Positions 1 through 7,507 of a stretch of 34,300 bases of DNA are shown here, in pieces. Where the stretch lies: positions 1 through 34,300 of the forward strand of contig MVRK01000063.1 of the NCBI GenBank assembly GCA_002067365.1, given 5' to 3'. Positions within the stretch are counted from its first letter, which is position 1. Each line of letters begins with the position of its first letter. Made by a program: the position numbers and the translations under genes. The notes beneath the pieces were generated by a model. That model made no database searches and had not been told where the DNA came from. It saw only the letters and a program-made list of their open reading frames with translations. This DNA comes from Methanosaeta sp. PtaU1.Bin060 (GTDB lineage: Archaea > Halobacteriota > Methanosarcinia > Methanotrichales > Methanotrichaceae).

Positions 1-84
1 ACTTGAAAGCCTTAAGCATCGCTGCATTTTATGTTTTTATGGTATAAATAAATTTGTAGCATAATGGAAGGACTCAGCTTTCAT

Positions 85-104
85 CCCCACCGTGAACGGT
101 GGGG
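85..104 (-). mobile_element. IS200/IS605-type terminal hairpin (probable relic right end)
   Basis: A perfect inverted repeat, CCCCACCGT/ACGGTGGGG with a 2-nt centre, is followed by TCTTCTCGC. The right edge of this window has the same arrangement (imperfect GC hairpin then CTTCTAGC) at the 3' end of a tnpB. On the minus strand a 69-codon open frame (283-74) runs through this hairpin, which is common for tnpB tails, but its sequence has no recognisable TnpB motif. No tnpA or tnpB body lies within 600 bases to the right, so a solo relic or non-autonomous derivative is inferred. A chance hairpin or terminator of a gene to the left is the alternative. Confidence 0.35.
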
Positions 105-109
105 TCTTC

Positions 110-579
110 TCGCTCCGTCCTTTCCGATCCGGCTAGATAAACTAATGCCTTTGCAGTTCTACCATATCTGAAACATTCTGCCTGAATGATTAAGGTCTCA
201 AAGGAGATCTGATGTGGTACCTCAACGGCCTCGCGAATGCGAGCAGCCCTAGACATCCCCTCTTTTTTGCGCGACCTTCCCAATGCGGTCGCGGGTGGGA
301 ATTACTGAAAATTCTTGCTAAAATCGGATGGAGGGGGTTCATTTTGACCTCATGTACCCATCACATCACCTGTTTGGGCTTTTCAGTATATCACGTACGC
401 GACCTTCCCAATGCTATTTCATCTCTTTTCCATTCGGGGGCGGAAAATATTCGTCAATGAATTGCAGATCTTTTCGAGGCACAGCACCACCAAAAGAGGG
501 ATCAAGAGCATAGGCTTAGGAAGATTTCCTTTATGAGGCGAAAGAAAAGTCCTTTATCCCCCAAGGATGATGCAACCTC
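110..579. other. Gene-poor stretch with a duplicated 17-bp word
   Basis: No convincing coding region is visible; the short open frames at 212-460 and 328-513 are low in complexity and resemble nothing I know. The word CGCGACCTTCCCAATGC occurs at 270-286 and again at 398-414, 128 bases apart. The first copy is followed by GGTCGCG, so it can fold into a 7-bp stem (270-293) with a 10-nt loop; the second copy lacks the partner. A strong TATA-like run (TATAAATAAA, near 43-52) lies just to the left with no obvious gene behind it. Confidence 0.5.
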
Positions 580-1104
580 ATGATCGAACTGTCGAGCGAC
601 CCCTACGTCCTCAAGCCCAGGAACACGCCGCTCACAGAGGCGGATTTCAGGCTTCACCTCAACATAAGCTGGTGTCGCGGGGTTCTCTTCAATGTCGTGG
701 CCCTGAAGAACTCCATCGCAGTGGTGGAGTACGATGCCCTTCTGTGGTCCGACGACTCTGTGATGTTCATAGAGTACAAGGACTCAGTGGCAGCTTACAA
801 GGACCTCTCCTCCCGCAGGGTGCAGCAGATGAACAGCTTTGCCAAGAACATCGCGCGAGGGCTCGGCTACAAGAACTTCACATTCATTGTGGTTGTGAAA
901 GGCCTGGAGGAGCCCCTGAACAAAGGAGGAGTCGAGGTGCTGCCCCTCTATGCCCTGGGAAGCTACCAGCCGATCTTCACATCCACCATCGCTGAGCTTG
1001 AGTACCTCAACAAGATCATCGCCAAGTACATCCGCTCGGGAAAAGAGGACGTCGTGAAGGAGCTGGAGAAGCTCAAGAAGATCTTCGAGATGGAGCAGCC
1101 ATGA
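580..1104 (+). CDS. Predicted PD-(D/E)XK nuclease-like protein, first gene of the aroK operon
   Basis: This 174-residue soluble protein belongs to no family I can name with certainty. Residues 46-67 read as beta-strand, Asp52, beta-strand, then Glu65-Tyr-Lys67. This D-x12-ExK pattern, flanked by hydrophobic strands and followed by a helix (about 75-92), is the core signature of the PD-(D/E)XK nuclease-like fold, as in NERD-type domains. The C-terminus (about 140-172) is a Lys/Glu-rich helix. The ATG is preceded by AGGATGAT 11 nt upstream. Its stop codon overlaps the start of shikimate kinase (ATGA), so the two are probably translationally coupled. Nuclease activity is only inferred; a non-catalytic restriction-fold protein is equally possible. 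Confidence 0.8.
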   Translation: MIELSSDPYVLKPRNTPLTEADFRLHLNISWCRGVLFNVVALKNSIAVVEYDALLWSDDSVMFIEYKDSVAAYKDLSSRRVQQMNSFAKNIARGLGYKNFTFIVVVKGLEEPLNKGGVEVLPLYALGSYQPIFTSTIAELEYLNKIIAKYIRSGKEDVVKELEKLKKIFEMEQP

Positions 1105-1949
1105 AGGGTTATGCCACAGCCTGCGGGGCCGCCACAGTCCTCAACGCCGTTGCCACGTGGAAGGGTGCAGCCTTCGGGATAGACCTCAAGACCACTGCAG
1201 AGGTGGTGCTTGATGGCACAGGCTGCGTGAAGGGCGATGTTCCGGGCGTTGATACCCGCCTCATCGAGCGCTGTGCTGAGCGGGTCCTGCAGCGCTTTGG
1301 CTGCACCAGCGGTGCCACAGTTCGCACATCAAGCGAGATACCAGTGGCCAGCGGTCTGAAGAGCAGCAGCACGGCAGCCAATGCCGTCGTGCTGGCGACT
1401 CTTGATGCCCTCGACGAGGAGCTGGACCTGATCGAGGCGGCAAAGATCGGCGTGGCGGCGGCAAGGGATGTGAGCGTCACAATCACGGGCGCTCTGGACG
1501 ATGCCCTGGCGTCGATGCTTGGAGGGGCTGTGGTGACGGACAACAAGGAGATGAGGCTTCTGAAGCGTGAGGAGATGCAAAGAGATGTTCTTCTCCTGGT
1601 GCCCGAGAGGAGGATCTTCTCCAAGGACACCGACGTGAAGCGGTCCAGGCTGATAGCACCCCTGGCGGAGATCGTCCTCGACCTCGCCATGAAAGGAGAC
1701 TGGGGAAGGGCGATGACCCTGAACGGCTTCGCCTATTGCGGGGCGCTTGGGCAGCCTGTGGAGCCGCTGCTGAGGGCGCTTGAGGCGGGAGCCGAGGGCG
1801 TGAGCCTTTCAGGCACAGGGCCGTCTTACGCTGCGCTGGTTCGTGCCGAGATGCTCGATGCCCTGGATGCCTCCTGGAGCGAAATTGGTGGAAGGGTGAT
1901 CAGGACGAAAACTAATAACAGAAGCGCATCCAAGGGGAGAGGGATTTGA
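1101..1949 (+). CDS. aroK: Shikimate kinase, archaeal GHMP type
   Basis: It phosphorylates shikimate at the 3-hydroxyl with ATP, step five of chorismate synthesis, in the cytoplasm. The 282-residue length and the Gly/Ser-rich ATP loop at about 81-94 (PVASGLKSSSTAAN) identify the archaeal GHMP-superfamily enzyme, which is unrelated to bacterial P-loop AroK. A second glycine-rich segment (LSGTGPSYAAL, about 245-256) matches GHMP motif 3. The start overlaps the preceding stop as ATGA, with GGAG about 5 nt upstream. The stop TGA shares one base with the chorismate mutase ATG. Chorismate mutase directly downstream fits a chorismate-pathway operon. Confidence 0.95.
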   Translation: MKGYATACGAATVLNAVATWKGAAFGIDLKTTAEVVLDGTGCVKGDVPGVDTRLIERCAERVLQRFGCTSGATVRTSSEIPVASGLKSSSTAANAVVLATLDALDEELDLIEAAKIGVAAARDVSVTITGALDDALASMLGGAVVTDNKEMRLLKREEMQRDVLLLVPERRIFSKDTDVKRSRLIAPLAEIVLDLAMKGDWGRAMTLNGFAYCGALGQPVEPLLRALEAGAEGVSLSGTGPSYAALVRAEMLDALDASWSEIGGRVIRTKTNNRSASKGRGI

Positions 1950-2230
1950 TGGGGCTCGCAGAGCACCGCAGGGAGATTGAGGAGATCGACGAGGAGATCA
2001 TAAGGCTGATCGACCGGCGCATCGATATCACAGAGCTGATCTTCGAGGCCAAGAGAAAGGATGGTCTGCCGATCTGTGATCCTGAGAGGGAGAGACTGGT
2101 TCAGAGGAAGGCCAGGAGACTGGCCGAAGAGCTGGATCTGGATGAGGAAGCCGTCAGCGAGATATTCGGGATTCTCATAAGGATGAGCCTGCAGAAGCAG
2201 CATGAGCTGCAGGATGAAATTCGGGGATAG
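1949..2230 (+). CDS. aroQ: Chorismate mutase, AroQ type
   Basis: It converts chorismate to prephenate for phenylalanine and tyrosine. The 93-residue all-helical protein has the AroQ pattern: N-terminal Arg in [10 protein letters not shown], the RRIDI segment, a Lys before [10 protein letters not shown], and a final helix with Gln/Glu near the C-terminus. I start at ATG 1949, which shares its A with the upstream TGA and has a GGGGAGAGG ribosome site 7-15 nt upstream; a TTG at 1946 would add one residue. It is monofunctional, unlike the PheA or TyrA fusions of many bacteria; prephenate dehydratase is separate at 7508-8326. Confidence 0.93.
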   Translation: MGLAEHRREIEEIDEEIIRLIDRRIDITELIFEAKRKDGLPICDPERERLVQRKARRLAEELDLDEEAVSEIFGILIRMSLQKQHELQDEIRG

Positions 2231-2232
2231 CC

Positions 2233-2622
2233 ATGCCAGATATAGCTGTGATATCAGGGTCCAAATCGGACCAGACGATAGTGGACAGGGTTTTGCGCAA
2301 GCTCGACGAGAAGAAGGCAAGCTACGAGCACAGGGTCCTCTCGGCCCACAGAGACCCGGTGGAGCTGGAGAAGTACATCAGGGAGACAGACGCCCTCGTC
2401 TTCATAGCCATTGCCGGACTCTCAGCAGCGCTTCCAGGAGTCATCGCCTCTCGCACAAAGCGCCCGGTCATCGGCGTGCCTGTGAGCTCGAAGTTGGGCG
2501 GCCTCGACGCGCTTCTCTCAATTGTTCAGATGCCCCCGGGGGTTCCCGTGGCCTGCGTCGGCATCGATAACGGCGAAAATGCAGCATTGCTAGCCCTGAA
2601 AATCTTGGAGTCAGGAAGATAG
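2233..2622 (+). CDS. purE: PurE, 5-(carboxyamino)imidazole ribonucleotide mutase
   Basis: It catalyses formation of 4-carboxy-5-aminoimidazole ribonucleotide in purine synthesis. The family motifs are all present in 129 residues: SGSKSD near the N-terminus (phosphate loop), SAHRDP at about 37-42 with the catalytic His, an AGLSAALPG glycine-rich loop, and [14 protein letters not shown]. The SAHRDP and LLSIVQMP segments resemble class I (N5-CAIR mutase) more than class II AIR carboxylase. The protein is shorter than most bacterial PurE (about 160 aa). It starts 3 nt after the chorismate mutase stop and closes the operon. The link to aromatic genes is positional only. Confidence 0.94.
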   Translation: MPDIAVISGSKSDQTIVDRVLRKLDEKKASYEHRVLSAHRDPVELEKYIRETDALVFIAIAGLSAALPGVIASRTKRPVIGVPVSSKLGGLDALLSIVQMPPGVPVACVGIDNGENAALLALKILESGR

Positions 2623-2623
2623 C

Positions 2624-2633
2624 TATTTATACA
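2624..2633 (+). promoter_or_regulatory. Probable TATA box of the universal stress protein gene
   Basis: TATTTATACA begins 45 bases before the ATG at 2669. A start site about 25 bases downstream would give a short leader that keeps the ribosome site AAGGTGGG (about 2655-2662). It overlaps the end of purE, so usp can be transcribed apart from the operon. Confidence 0.5.
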
Positions 2634-2668
2634 TGTCATGGAGATAATCGCTTTAAAGGTGGGATAGG

Positions 2669-3100
2669 ATGTACAAGCGCATTTTGATCGCAACTGATGG
2701 CTCAGATAAATCAAAGATAGCCGCTGAGGAGGGTATAGAGCTGGCCAAGGCTCTCGGCGCACAGGTGGTTGCACTCAATGTCGTGAATGAGGTCGTAATC
2801 GCAAGCGCTGTCAGACAGCTCGGCTCCGATAGGAAGGATGTGGAGACCAAACTCAAGGCCGCCGGCGGAAAGGCTGTAGATGAGATAAAGGCCATGGGGG
2901 CCAAGGCCGGAGTGAGCGTTGATACAATAGTGAGGATAGGTGCTCCCGCAAATGCTGTCATCGACACAGCAGGAGCGGAGAAAGTAGACCTGATCATCAT
3001 GGGAAGCCACGGCGAATCAGGAGTATCAAAGCTGCTGATCGGAAGCGTTGTGCAGAAGGTGCTCTACTGGGCGACTGTCCCTGTTCTGGTAGTGAGATGA
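2669..3100 (+). CDS. Universal stress protein, UspA family
   Basis: A 143-residue single Usp domain with alpha/beta Rossmann-like fold. It opens with the strand YKRILIATDGSDKS and ends with the ATP-binding pattern G-x2-G-x9-G-S (GSHGESGVSKLLIGS) followed by the last strand VPVLVV, so it should belong to the ATP-binding class. The partner is unknown. It has its own TATA box and a GGTGG ribosome site, and is followed after four bases by a small membrane peptide. A second, differently arranged Usp gene lies at 31025-31462. Confidence 0.95.
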   Translation: MYKRILIATDGSDKSKIAAEEGIELAKALGAQVVALNVVNEVVIASAVRQLGSDRKDVETKLKAAGGKAVDEIKAMGAKAGVSVDTIVRIGAPANAVIDTAGAEKVDLIIMGSHGESGVSKLLIGSVVQKVLYWATVPVLVVR

Positions 3101-3104
3101 TAAT

Positions 3105-3218
3105 ATGGAAGAAGCTTTTGTCGTTGGCGATGCGCTGATCTACACCGGCTTTGCCATTGTCTTCGTTGTCGGCGTAGTCCTGGGATTCCTTGTCATCAGC
3201 CTCATTGGCGGAAGCTAG
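3105..3218 (+). CDS. Small single-helix membrane protein (37 aa)
   Basis: An unlisted short gene begins with ATG four bases after the usp stop and ends with TAG at 3216-3218. The 37 residues begin with an acidic head (MEEAFVVGDALIY) followed by about 22 hydrophobic residues ending in GGS, a single membrane span with no positive residue on either side. Evidence that it is real: tight spacing behind usp, no stop over 38 codons, and composition unlike random translation. Function is unknown; it resembles small accessory subunits of membrane complexes or pumps only in general form. It may tether or signal with the upstream Usp, which is inference. Confidence 0.6.
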   Translation: MEEAFVVGDALIYTGFAIVFVVGVVLGFLVISLIGGS

Positions 3219-3281
3219 AGAGGCGCAAAGAGAGACTTCCGGCCTCATCCGAGAAGCTCTCTCTATTCAAGTTCTTTAAGG

Positions 3282-3288
3282 TTTTTTT
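3282..3288 (+). terminator. T7 tract, probable archaeal terminator
   Basis: Seven consecutive T residues follow the usp/small-peptide unit, in an AT-rich gap (3219-3434) between convergent genes. A weak stem (CGGAAG near 3208 with CTTCCG near 3236) precedes it. Archaeal RNA polymerase terminates on T-runs without a strong hairpin. Nothing else coding is seen in this gap. Confidence 0.4.
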
Positions 3289-3434
3289 GAAGGATTTAAA
3301 GAGGACTCTGCCAGGATTTGAAGAGACTCTGCGGGAATTTCTGAAAAATATAATCACGAGAATTAATTTTCGGAATTTAGTTCTAAAAAGTTTAATTTTA
3401 GAGATGACGAGGATGATCAGGGCAGATAGGGAGT

Positions 3435-4496
3435 TCATCGCCCGAAGTATCTCGGTGCTGTCTCCAGGGCTCTCGCCATCAGGTCCGCTGCCTTATCGAT
3501 GTCGCTGAGGCTCAGCACCTCGACAGGCGAGTGGATGTACCTCGCAGCCACGCTGATGACGCCTGTGGGAATGCCAGACCTCGTGAGGTAGATGGCTGTG
3601 GCATCGGTGGTTCCGCCGTCGGATGCCTCAAGCTGCACTGCGATCCCGAACTCCTTGGCAGTGCCGACGAGCCACTCGATCACCTGGGGAGTGGCGATCA
3701 GACCCCGACCAGACGCATCCGCCATGACAACCACTGGCCCCTTGCCCATCTCGGCTGTGGCATCCTTCTTCTCGATGCCAGGATGGTCTCCGGGCACTGT
3801 GACGTCCGAGGCTATTGCGACATCCGGGTTCAGGTCGAAGGCCGTGACCTTTGCGCCCTTCAGCCCCACCTCCTCCTGCACAGTGGCGACGGCGTGAATT
3901 GTGCATAGGCTCTTGGTCCTCTTCAGGGCCTCGATCATCACCACCAGGCCCGCGCGGTTGTCGAAGGCCTTGCCTGTGACTCTATCCCCACGAAGTGCGG
4001 CGAAGGTCCTATTGATAGAGATGGGCGCGCCTGGCTGAATTCCCAAATCCTCGACCTCCTTTTGGCTGCTGCAACCGATGTCTATGAACATGTCCTTCGC
4101 CTCCACCACCTTCTTTCTCTCCTCATCCTTCATGACATGCGGGGGCTTGCAGCCGATGACGCCGACGACTGGCCCAGAGCGGGTGTGGATCAGGACCCTC
4201 TGGTTGAGCAGAGTCTGATCAAACCACCCACCGATGCGAATGAACCTTATGAAGCCCTTCTCGTCCACCTGTTTGACCATCAGGCCGATCTCGTCGGCAT
4301 GCGATGCCAGCATGATCGAGGGCTTCTCGCCATTCCTCGTGGCTATGAGGTTTCCCAGGGCATCCACCCTCACCTCATCCACAAGAGGAGAAATCTCCTC
4401 TTTCACGATCTCCTGAACCGATCCTTCCCATCCTGAGATGCCGTGGGCATTGCTCAGCCGCTCCAACAAGGACTTGATCTCGCTCAATGAAACCAT
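3435..4496 (-). CDS. M42-family metalloaminopeptidase (glutamyl aminopeptidase/TET type)
   Basis: A 353-residue cytoplasmic peptidase of clan MH. The di-metal ligands and catalytic residues stand in family order: His in ASHADEIG (about 64-71), bridging Asp in GKAFDNRAG (about 175-183), the Glu-Glu pair in TVQEEVGLKGA (catalytic base and ligand, about 207-217), Asp in ASDVTVPGDHPG, and the final His in YIHSPVEV (about 323-330). These enzymes form dodecameric TET particles in archaea that trim peptides released by the proteasome. Homologues annotated as endoglucanase (CelM/FrvX) are the same family; peptidase is the better call. It is convergent with the usp unit and about 57 bases downstream of the fused methanopterin gene. 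Confidence 0.95.
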   Translation of the reverse strand: MVSLSEIKSLLERLSNAHGISGWEGSVQEIVKEEISPLVDEVRVDALGNLIATRNGEKPSIMLASHADEIGLMVKQVDEKGFIRFIRIGGWFDQTLLNQRVLIHTRSGPVVGVIGCKPPHVMKDEERKKVVEAKDMFIDIGCSSQKEVEDLGIQPGAPISINRTFAALRGDRVTGKAFDNRAGLVVMIEALKRTKSLCTIHAVATVQEEVGLKGAKVTAFDLNPDVAIASDVTVPGDHPGIEKKDATAEMGKGPVVVMADASGRGLIATPQVIEWLVGTAKEFGIAVQLEASDGGTTDATAIYLTRSGIPTGVISVAARYIHSPVEVLSLSDIDKAADLMARALETAPRYFGR

Positions 4497-4553
4497 CTCT
4501 CGATCTTACTCGCACGATCTTGTTGTGATTGTGAGAATCCTCTCAATCTGATA

Positions 4554-6089
4554 TCATGCCGCCCTGACCCTGGCGCCCTCATTTCTCGACCGCGTTATCA
4601 GGACCTCGCCCCCGACCTCTTCCATGACATCGAGGGCAGCAGCCTCGATCTCCCTTTCCTGGGCGTCTGTGATGGCATAAACCGTCGGCCCAAAGGAGCT
4701 GAGACCTGCACAGGCGGCTCCGGCCTCCCTCATCTCGGCCATCAGCCTATGTACAAGCGGATGCTGCAGCATCACCTCGACCCTCTTGAACCCCAGCTCC
4801 TGGACCCTGTTGACGGCCGAGCCGAACTCATCCAGGTCCTCCTCCACCAGGGATGGAACCATCCTGACCAGGATCTGATAGCAGAGCTCGTGGACGTCCG
4901 CCAGGGGCACGGGGCAGTAATCCTTGAAGATATCCACCTCCATCTGGCCGTGAGCGCCCTTCTGGATATCAGGCACTGCTAGGAGGATCTTCCAGTCCCG
5001 GGGGAAGTCGTGGCGTGCGATCACCGGCGGCGGACGGATGCCCCGCGATGCGGACGAGGGGCGGAAGTCGGCCTTCTCCCTTCCGGGCCCAAATGTATGG
5101 CCTCCGTCGATGATGAATCCGCCAGACTCAAAGGCCGCTGTGCCGATGCCGCTCGTCCCGCCGCGGCTGACGATCCTCGCGATCTCGCGGGGCGTGGCCC
5201 CCAGCCCATAAAGCTCGCAGAGGGCCTTGCCAGCGGCGATGCCCAGCTGCGTTCCTCCTCCGAGGCCCACATGCATCCTATAGCCGCCCCGCACTGTGAT
5301 CTCTGCCCCGCCGAGGCCGAAGGCATCCCTGACGGCCTGGGCCGCCGCCCTCGCGCGATCGCTGCTATCGCCTGAGACGACCAGCTCCTCGCCACTCTTC
5401 GCCTCCAGAAGGATGTTGGGCTCATCGAGGGCGATCCCCACGCCCCCATCCACCCGGCCTGATTGCCCTGTGAGATCTGTGAGTGTCAGGTGAATCCTCG
5501 AAGGCGTCTGGACCAGCACCCTCTTCTCATCCTGGAAGCTGTTGTAGGGAAAGGACTCCTTGATGGCGATGAGAGGCTCACCATGCCGAAAGATCCTGTA
5601 GTTTCGCGAGAGCATCAGCTCCTGCTGAAAGATCTTGAATACCCCAGCCATCTCCCTGTCGGCCTTCGAGAATTCGGTCCTGGTTATGTCGCGCCTGGAT
5701 TCGATCTGATGCTTCTTCAGGATGACTCCAATGGGGATGTCCGCGCGGGTCAGATCGTCTTTAAAGCTGAGGTCAAGCCTCTTCAGGGGCGTGTGCGAGA
5801 CTGCATATATCAGAGTCTCCCCAGTGTCAGCCCTCTTCAGCTTCACGACCCTGTAGTTGACTTCATCCTTCGGCTCTATCTTCAGCTCATCTGCAACGCC
5901 CTCGTCAGCAGGAACAGTCCTCTGCACCAGGGTCTCTATCTCGATCTGGCTACCTGTGACCACCTCAAGAAGGCTTGTGACTGATCCGTCGGTCCCTAAA
6001 AGCATCTTCTGGACAGGGCTCAACCTGCCCACGATGCTCTCAAGCTCGGAGATCTTTGCTGCCACAGGGAAAGCCGAAGAGGAAGGCAT
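4554..6089 (-). CDS. Fused chorismate lyase (DUF98) and beta-ribofuranosylaminobenzene 5'-phosphate synthase
   Basis: A 511-residue two-domain enzyme. Residues about 27-187 are a chorismate lyase-like DUF98 domain (MLLGTDGSVTSLLE, then IGVILKKHQIESRRDI, ending REPLIAIKESFPYNSF-like), the family of MJ0807 that makes 4-hydroxybenzoate from chorismate. Residues about 190-511 are beta-RFAP synthase, a GHMP-fold protein with the Gly-rich loop HVGLGGGTQLGIA at 273-285, which joins 4-hydroxybenzoate to PRPP with loss of CO2 and diphosphate, the first committed step of tetrahydromethanopterin synthesis. Two successive pathway steps thus share one chain. The ATG at 6089 lies about 25 bases from CTTTATTCC, fitting a leaderless message. 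UTRA-type regulators have a fold like DUF98, but no helix-turn-helix is present. Confidence 0.9.
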   Translation of the reverse strand: MPSSSAFPVAAKISELESIVGRLSPVQKMLLGTDGSVTSLLEVVTGSQIEIETLVQRTVPADEGVADELKIEPKDEVNYRVVKLKRADTGETLIYAVSHTPLKRLDLSFKDDLTRADIPIGVILKKHQIESRRDITRTEFSKADREMAGVFKIFQQELMLSRNYRIFRHGEPLIAIKESFPYNSFQDEKRVLVQTPSRIHLTLTDLTGQSGRVDGGVGIALDEPNILLEAKSGEELVVSGDSSDRARAAAQAVRDAFGLGGAEITVRGGYRMHVGLGGGTQLGIAAGKALCELYGLGATPREIARIVSRGGTSGIGTAAFESGGFIIDGGHTFGPGREKADFRPSSASRGIRPPPVIARHDFPRDWKILLAVPDIQKGAHGQMEVDIFKDYCPVPLADVHELCYQILVRMVPSLVEEDLDEFGSAVNRVQELGFKRVEVMLQHPLVHRLMAEMREAGAACAGLSSFGPTVYAITDAQEREIEAAALDVMEEVGGEVLITRSRNEGARVRAA

Positions 6090-6162
6090 TAAAATAAATC
6101 GGATGGTCTGGAATAAAGTTTTTCCCCTTCAAGGGCATTCATGCCGCTCAGGTGTAAAATTG

Positions 6163-7449
6163 GTGTCCACAAGAATTCCAGGATTCTACAAGCTTCCCCC
6201 ATCGGAGAGGCTGAAGGCTGTGGCTGAGCAGTCGGGGATTGGCCAGGAAGATGTATCCCAGATCGAGGCAGGTTTAGATCTGAACCAGGCGGATAAGATG
6301 GTGGAGAATGTGATAGGCGTCTTCCAGGTGCCCCTGGGAATCGCTACGAACTTCATCATCGATGGGCGCGAAGTGCTCATCCCCATGGCCACAGAGGAGC
6401 CCTCAGTCATCGCTGCCGCGAGCAACGCCGGCAAAATGGCGCGAGCAGGCGGCGGCTTTCTGACATCCAGCAGCGGCCCCGTGATGCGCGCGCTGATCCA
6501 GGCAACGGGCGTGCCAGATCCCTTCGGCGCGAGGCTGGAGATCCTGCGCCACAAGGACGAGCTGATGGCAGCCGCAAACGAGCGCGATCCCATGCTCGTC
6601 AAGTTCGGCGGCGGTGTCAGGGACATAGAGGTCCATGTGATCGATACAAGATTGGGGCCGAATGTCGTGGCACACCTCATCGTCGACTGCAGGGATGCCA
6701 TGGGAGCCAATGCTGTGAATACCATGGCCGAGGCGCTCGCCCCGAGGATCGAGGAGCTCACGGGCGGCAAAGTCTACCTGAGGATCATCTCAAACCTGGC
6801 GGACCTTCGGCTCGCCAGGGCGAAAGCCGTCTTCAAGGCAGAGGAGATCGGAGGGCGCGAGGTCGCAGAGGGCATAATCCAGGCGGCTGCCCTCGCTGAA
6901 GTCGATCCTTACCGCGCAGCCACTCACAACAAGGGCATCATGAACGGGGTGACTGCCCTGGTTCTGGCGACGGGGAACGATACGAGAGCAGTGGAGGCAG
7001 GTGCCCACGCCTATGCCTCTGTCGGAGGATGCTACAGGTCGCTGACGCACTACGAGATGAACAGGGATGGAGACCTTGTTGGCACTATCGAGCTGCCTGC
7101 GGCAGTCGGCCTCGTAGGCGGTGCGACGCGCGTTCACCCCGTGGCCAAGGCTGCTGTGAAGATCCTCGGCGTGAAGAGCGCTGACGATCTCTCCCGCATC
7201 ATCGCGGCCGTCGGCCTTGCCCAGAACTTTGCAGCCCTTCGCGCCCTGGCCTCAGAGGGAATCCAGAGGGGCCACATGACGCTTCACGCCAAGAACATCG
7301 CTGTCCAGGCTGGCGCGAAGTGCGACATGATCGAGATCATAGCCGCCAGGATGGCTGCTGAGCGCAGGATCAGCGTGGATCGGGCCCTCGAGCTGATCAA
7401 GGAGCTGGATGAGAAGGGGCCCGGAAAGAAAGGCCAAAAGGACGCCTGA
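6163..7449 (+). CDS. hmgA: HMG-CoA reductase, class II
   Basis: It reduces HMG-CoA to mevalonate for archaeal isoprenoid lipids. Its 428 residues carry class II features: ENVIG at 48-52, PMATEEPSVIAAASN at 74-88 with the catalytic Glu, HNKGIMNG with Lys257, GND with Asp273, and GHMTLHAKN with His371. The Lys-Asp and Lys-His distances (16 and 114) equal those of the Pseudomonas mevalonii enzyme (K267, D283, H381). Class I enzymes, usual in archaea, differ here. I start at GTG 6163, which has GGTG 9-12 nt upstream; the open frame continues upstream but antisense to the neighbouring gene. The C-terminus ends in a short Lys/Gly tail. It is divergent from the methanopterin gene and 58 bases before pheA. 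Confidence 0.95.
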   Translation: MSTRIPGFYKLPPSERLKAVAEQSGIGQEDVSQIEAGLDLNQADKMVENVIGVFQVPLGIATNFIIDGREVLIPMATEEPSVIAAASNAGKMARAGGGFLTSSSGPVMRALIQATGVPDPFGARLEILRHKDELMAAANERDPMLVKFGGGVRDIEVHVIDTRLGPNVVAHLIVDCRDAMGANAVNTMAEALAPRIEELTGGKVYLRIISNLADLRLARAKAVFKAEEIGGREVAEGIIQAAALAEVDPYRAATHNKGIMNGVTALVLATGNDTRAVEAGAHAYASVGGCYRSLTHYEMNRDGDLVGTIELPAAVGLVGGATRVHPVAKAAVKILGVKSADDLSRIIAAVGLAQNFAALRALASEGIQRGHMTLHAKNIAVQAGAKCDMIEIIAARMAAERRISVDRALELIKELDEKGPGKKGQKDA

Positions 7450-7507
7450 GAAAGGGATCTGCTGTGAAGGTCGCCAAGAAAAGCGAGACGGTTGGACGGG
7501 AGCGGCC

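Noticed and set aside
270-414. Two-repeat CRISPR remnant
   Set aside because: The 17-bp word is too short, the 111-base interval is far too long for a spacer and no cas gene is near.
567-995. 142-codon plus-strand frame overlapping the first operon gene
   Set aside because: Different frame of the 580-1104 gene; Arg/Gln/His-rich shadow translation with no coupling to aroK.
4554-6089. GntR/UTRA-type regulator reading of the N-terminal domain
   Set aside because: UTRA and DUF98 share a fold, but no helix-turn-helix is present and the partner domain is beta-RFAP synthase, so chorismate lyase fits better.
5857-6162. Longer HMG-CoA reductase start upstream of 6163
   Set aside because: The extra residues are antisense to the methanopterin gene's coding region; GTG 6163 has a GGTG site and matches the family N-terminus.
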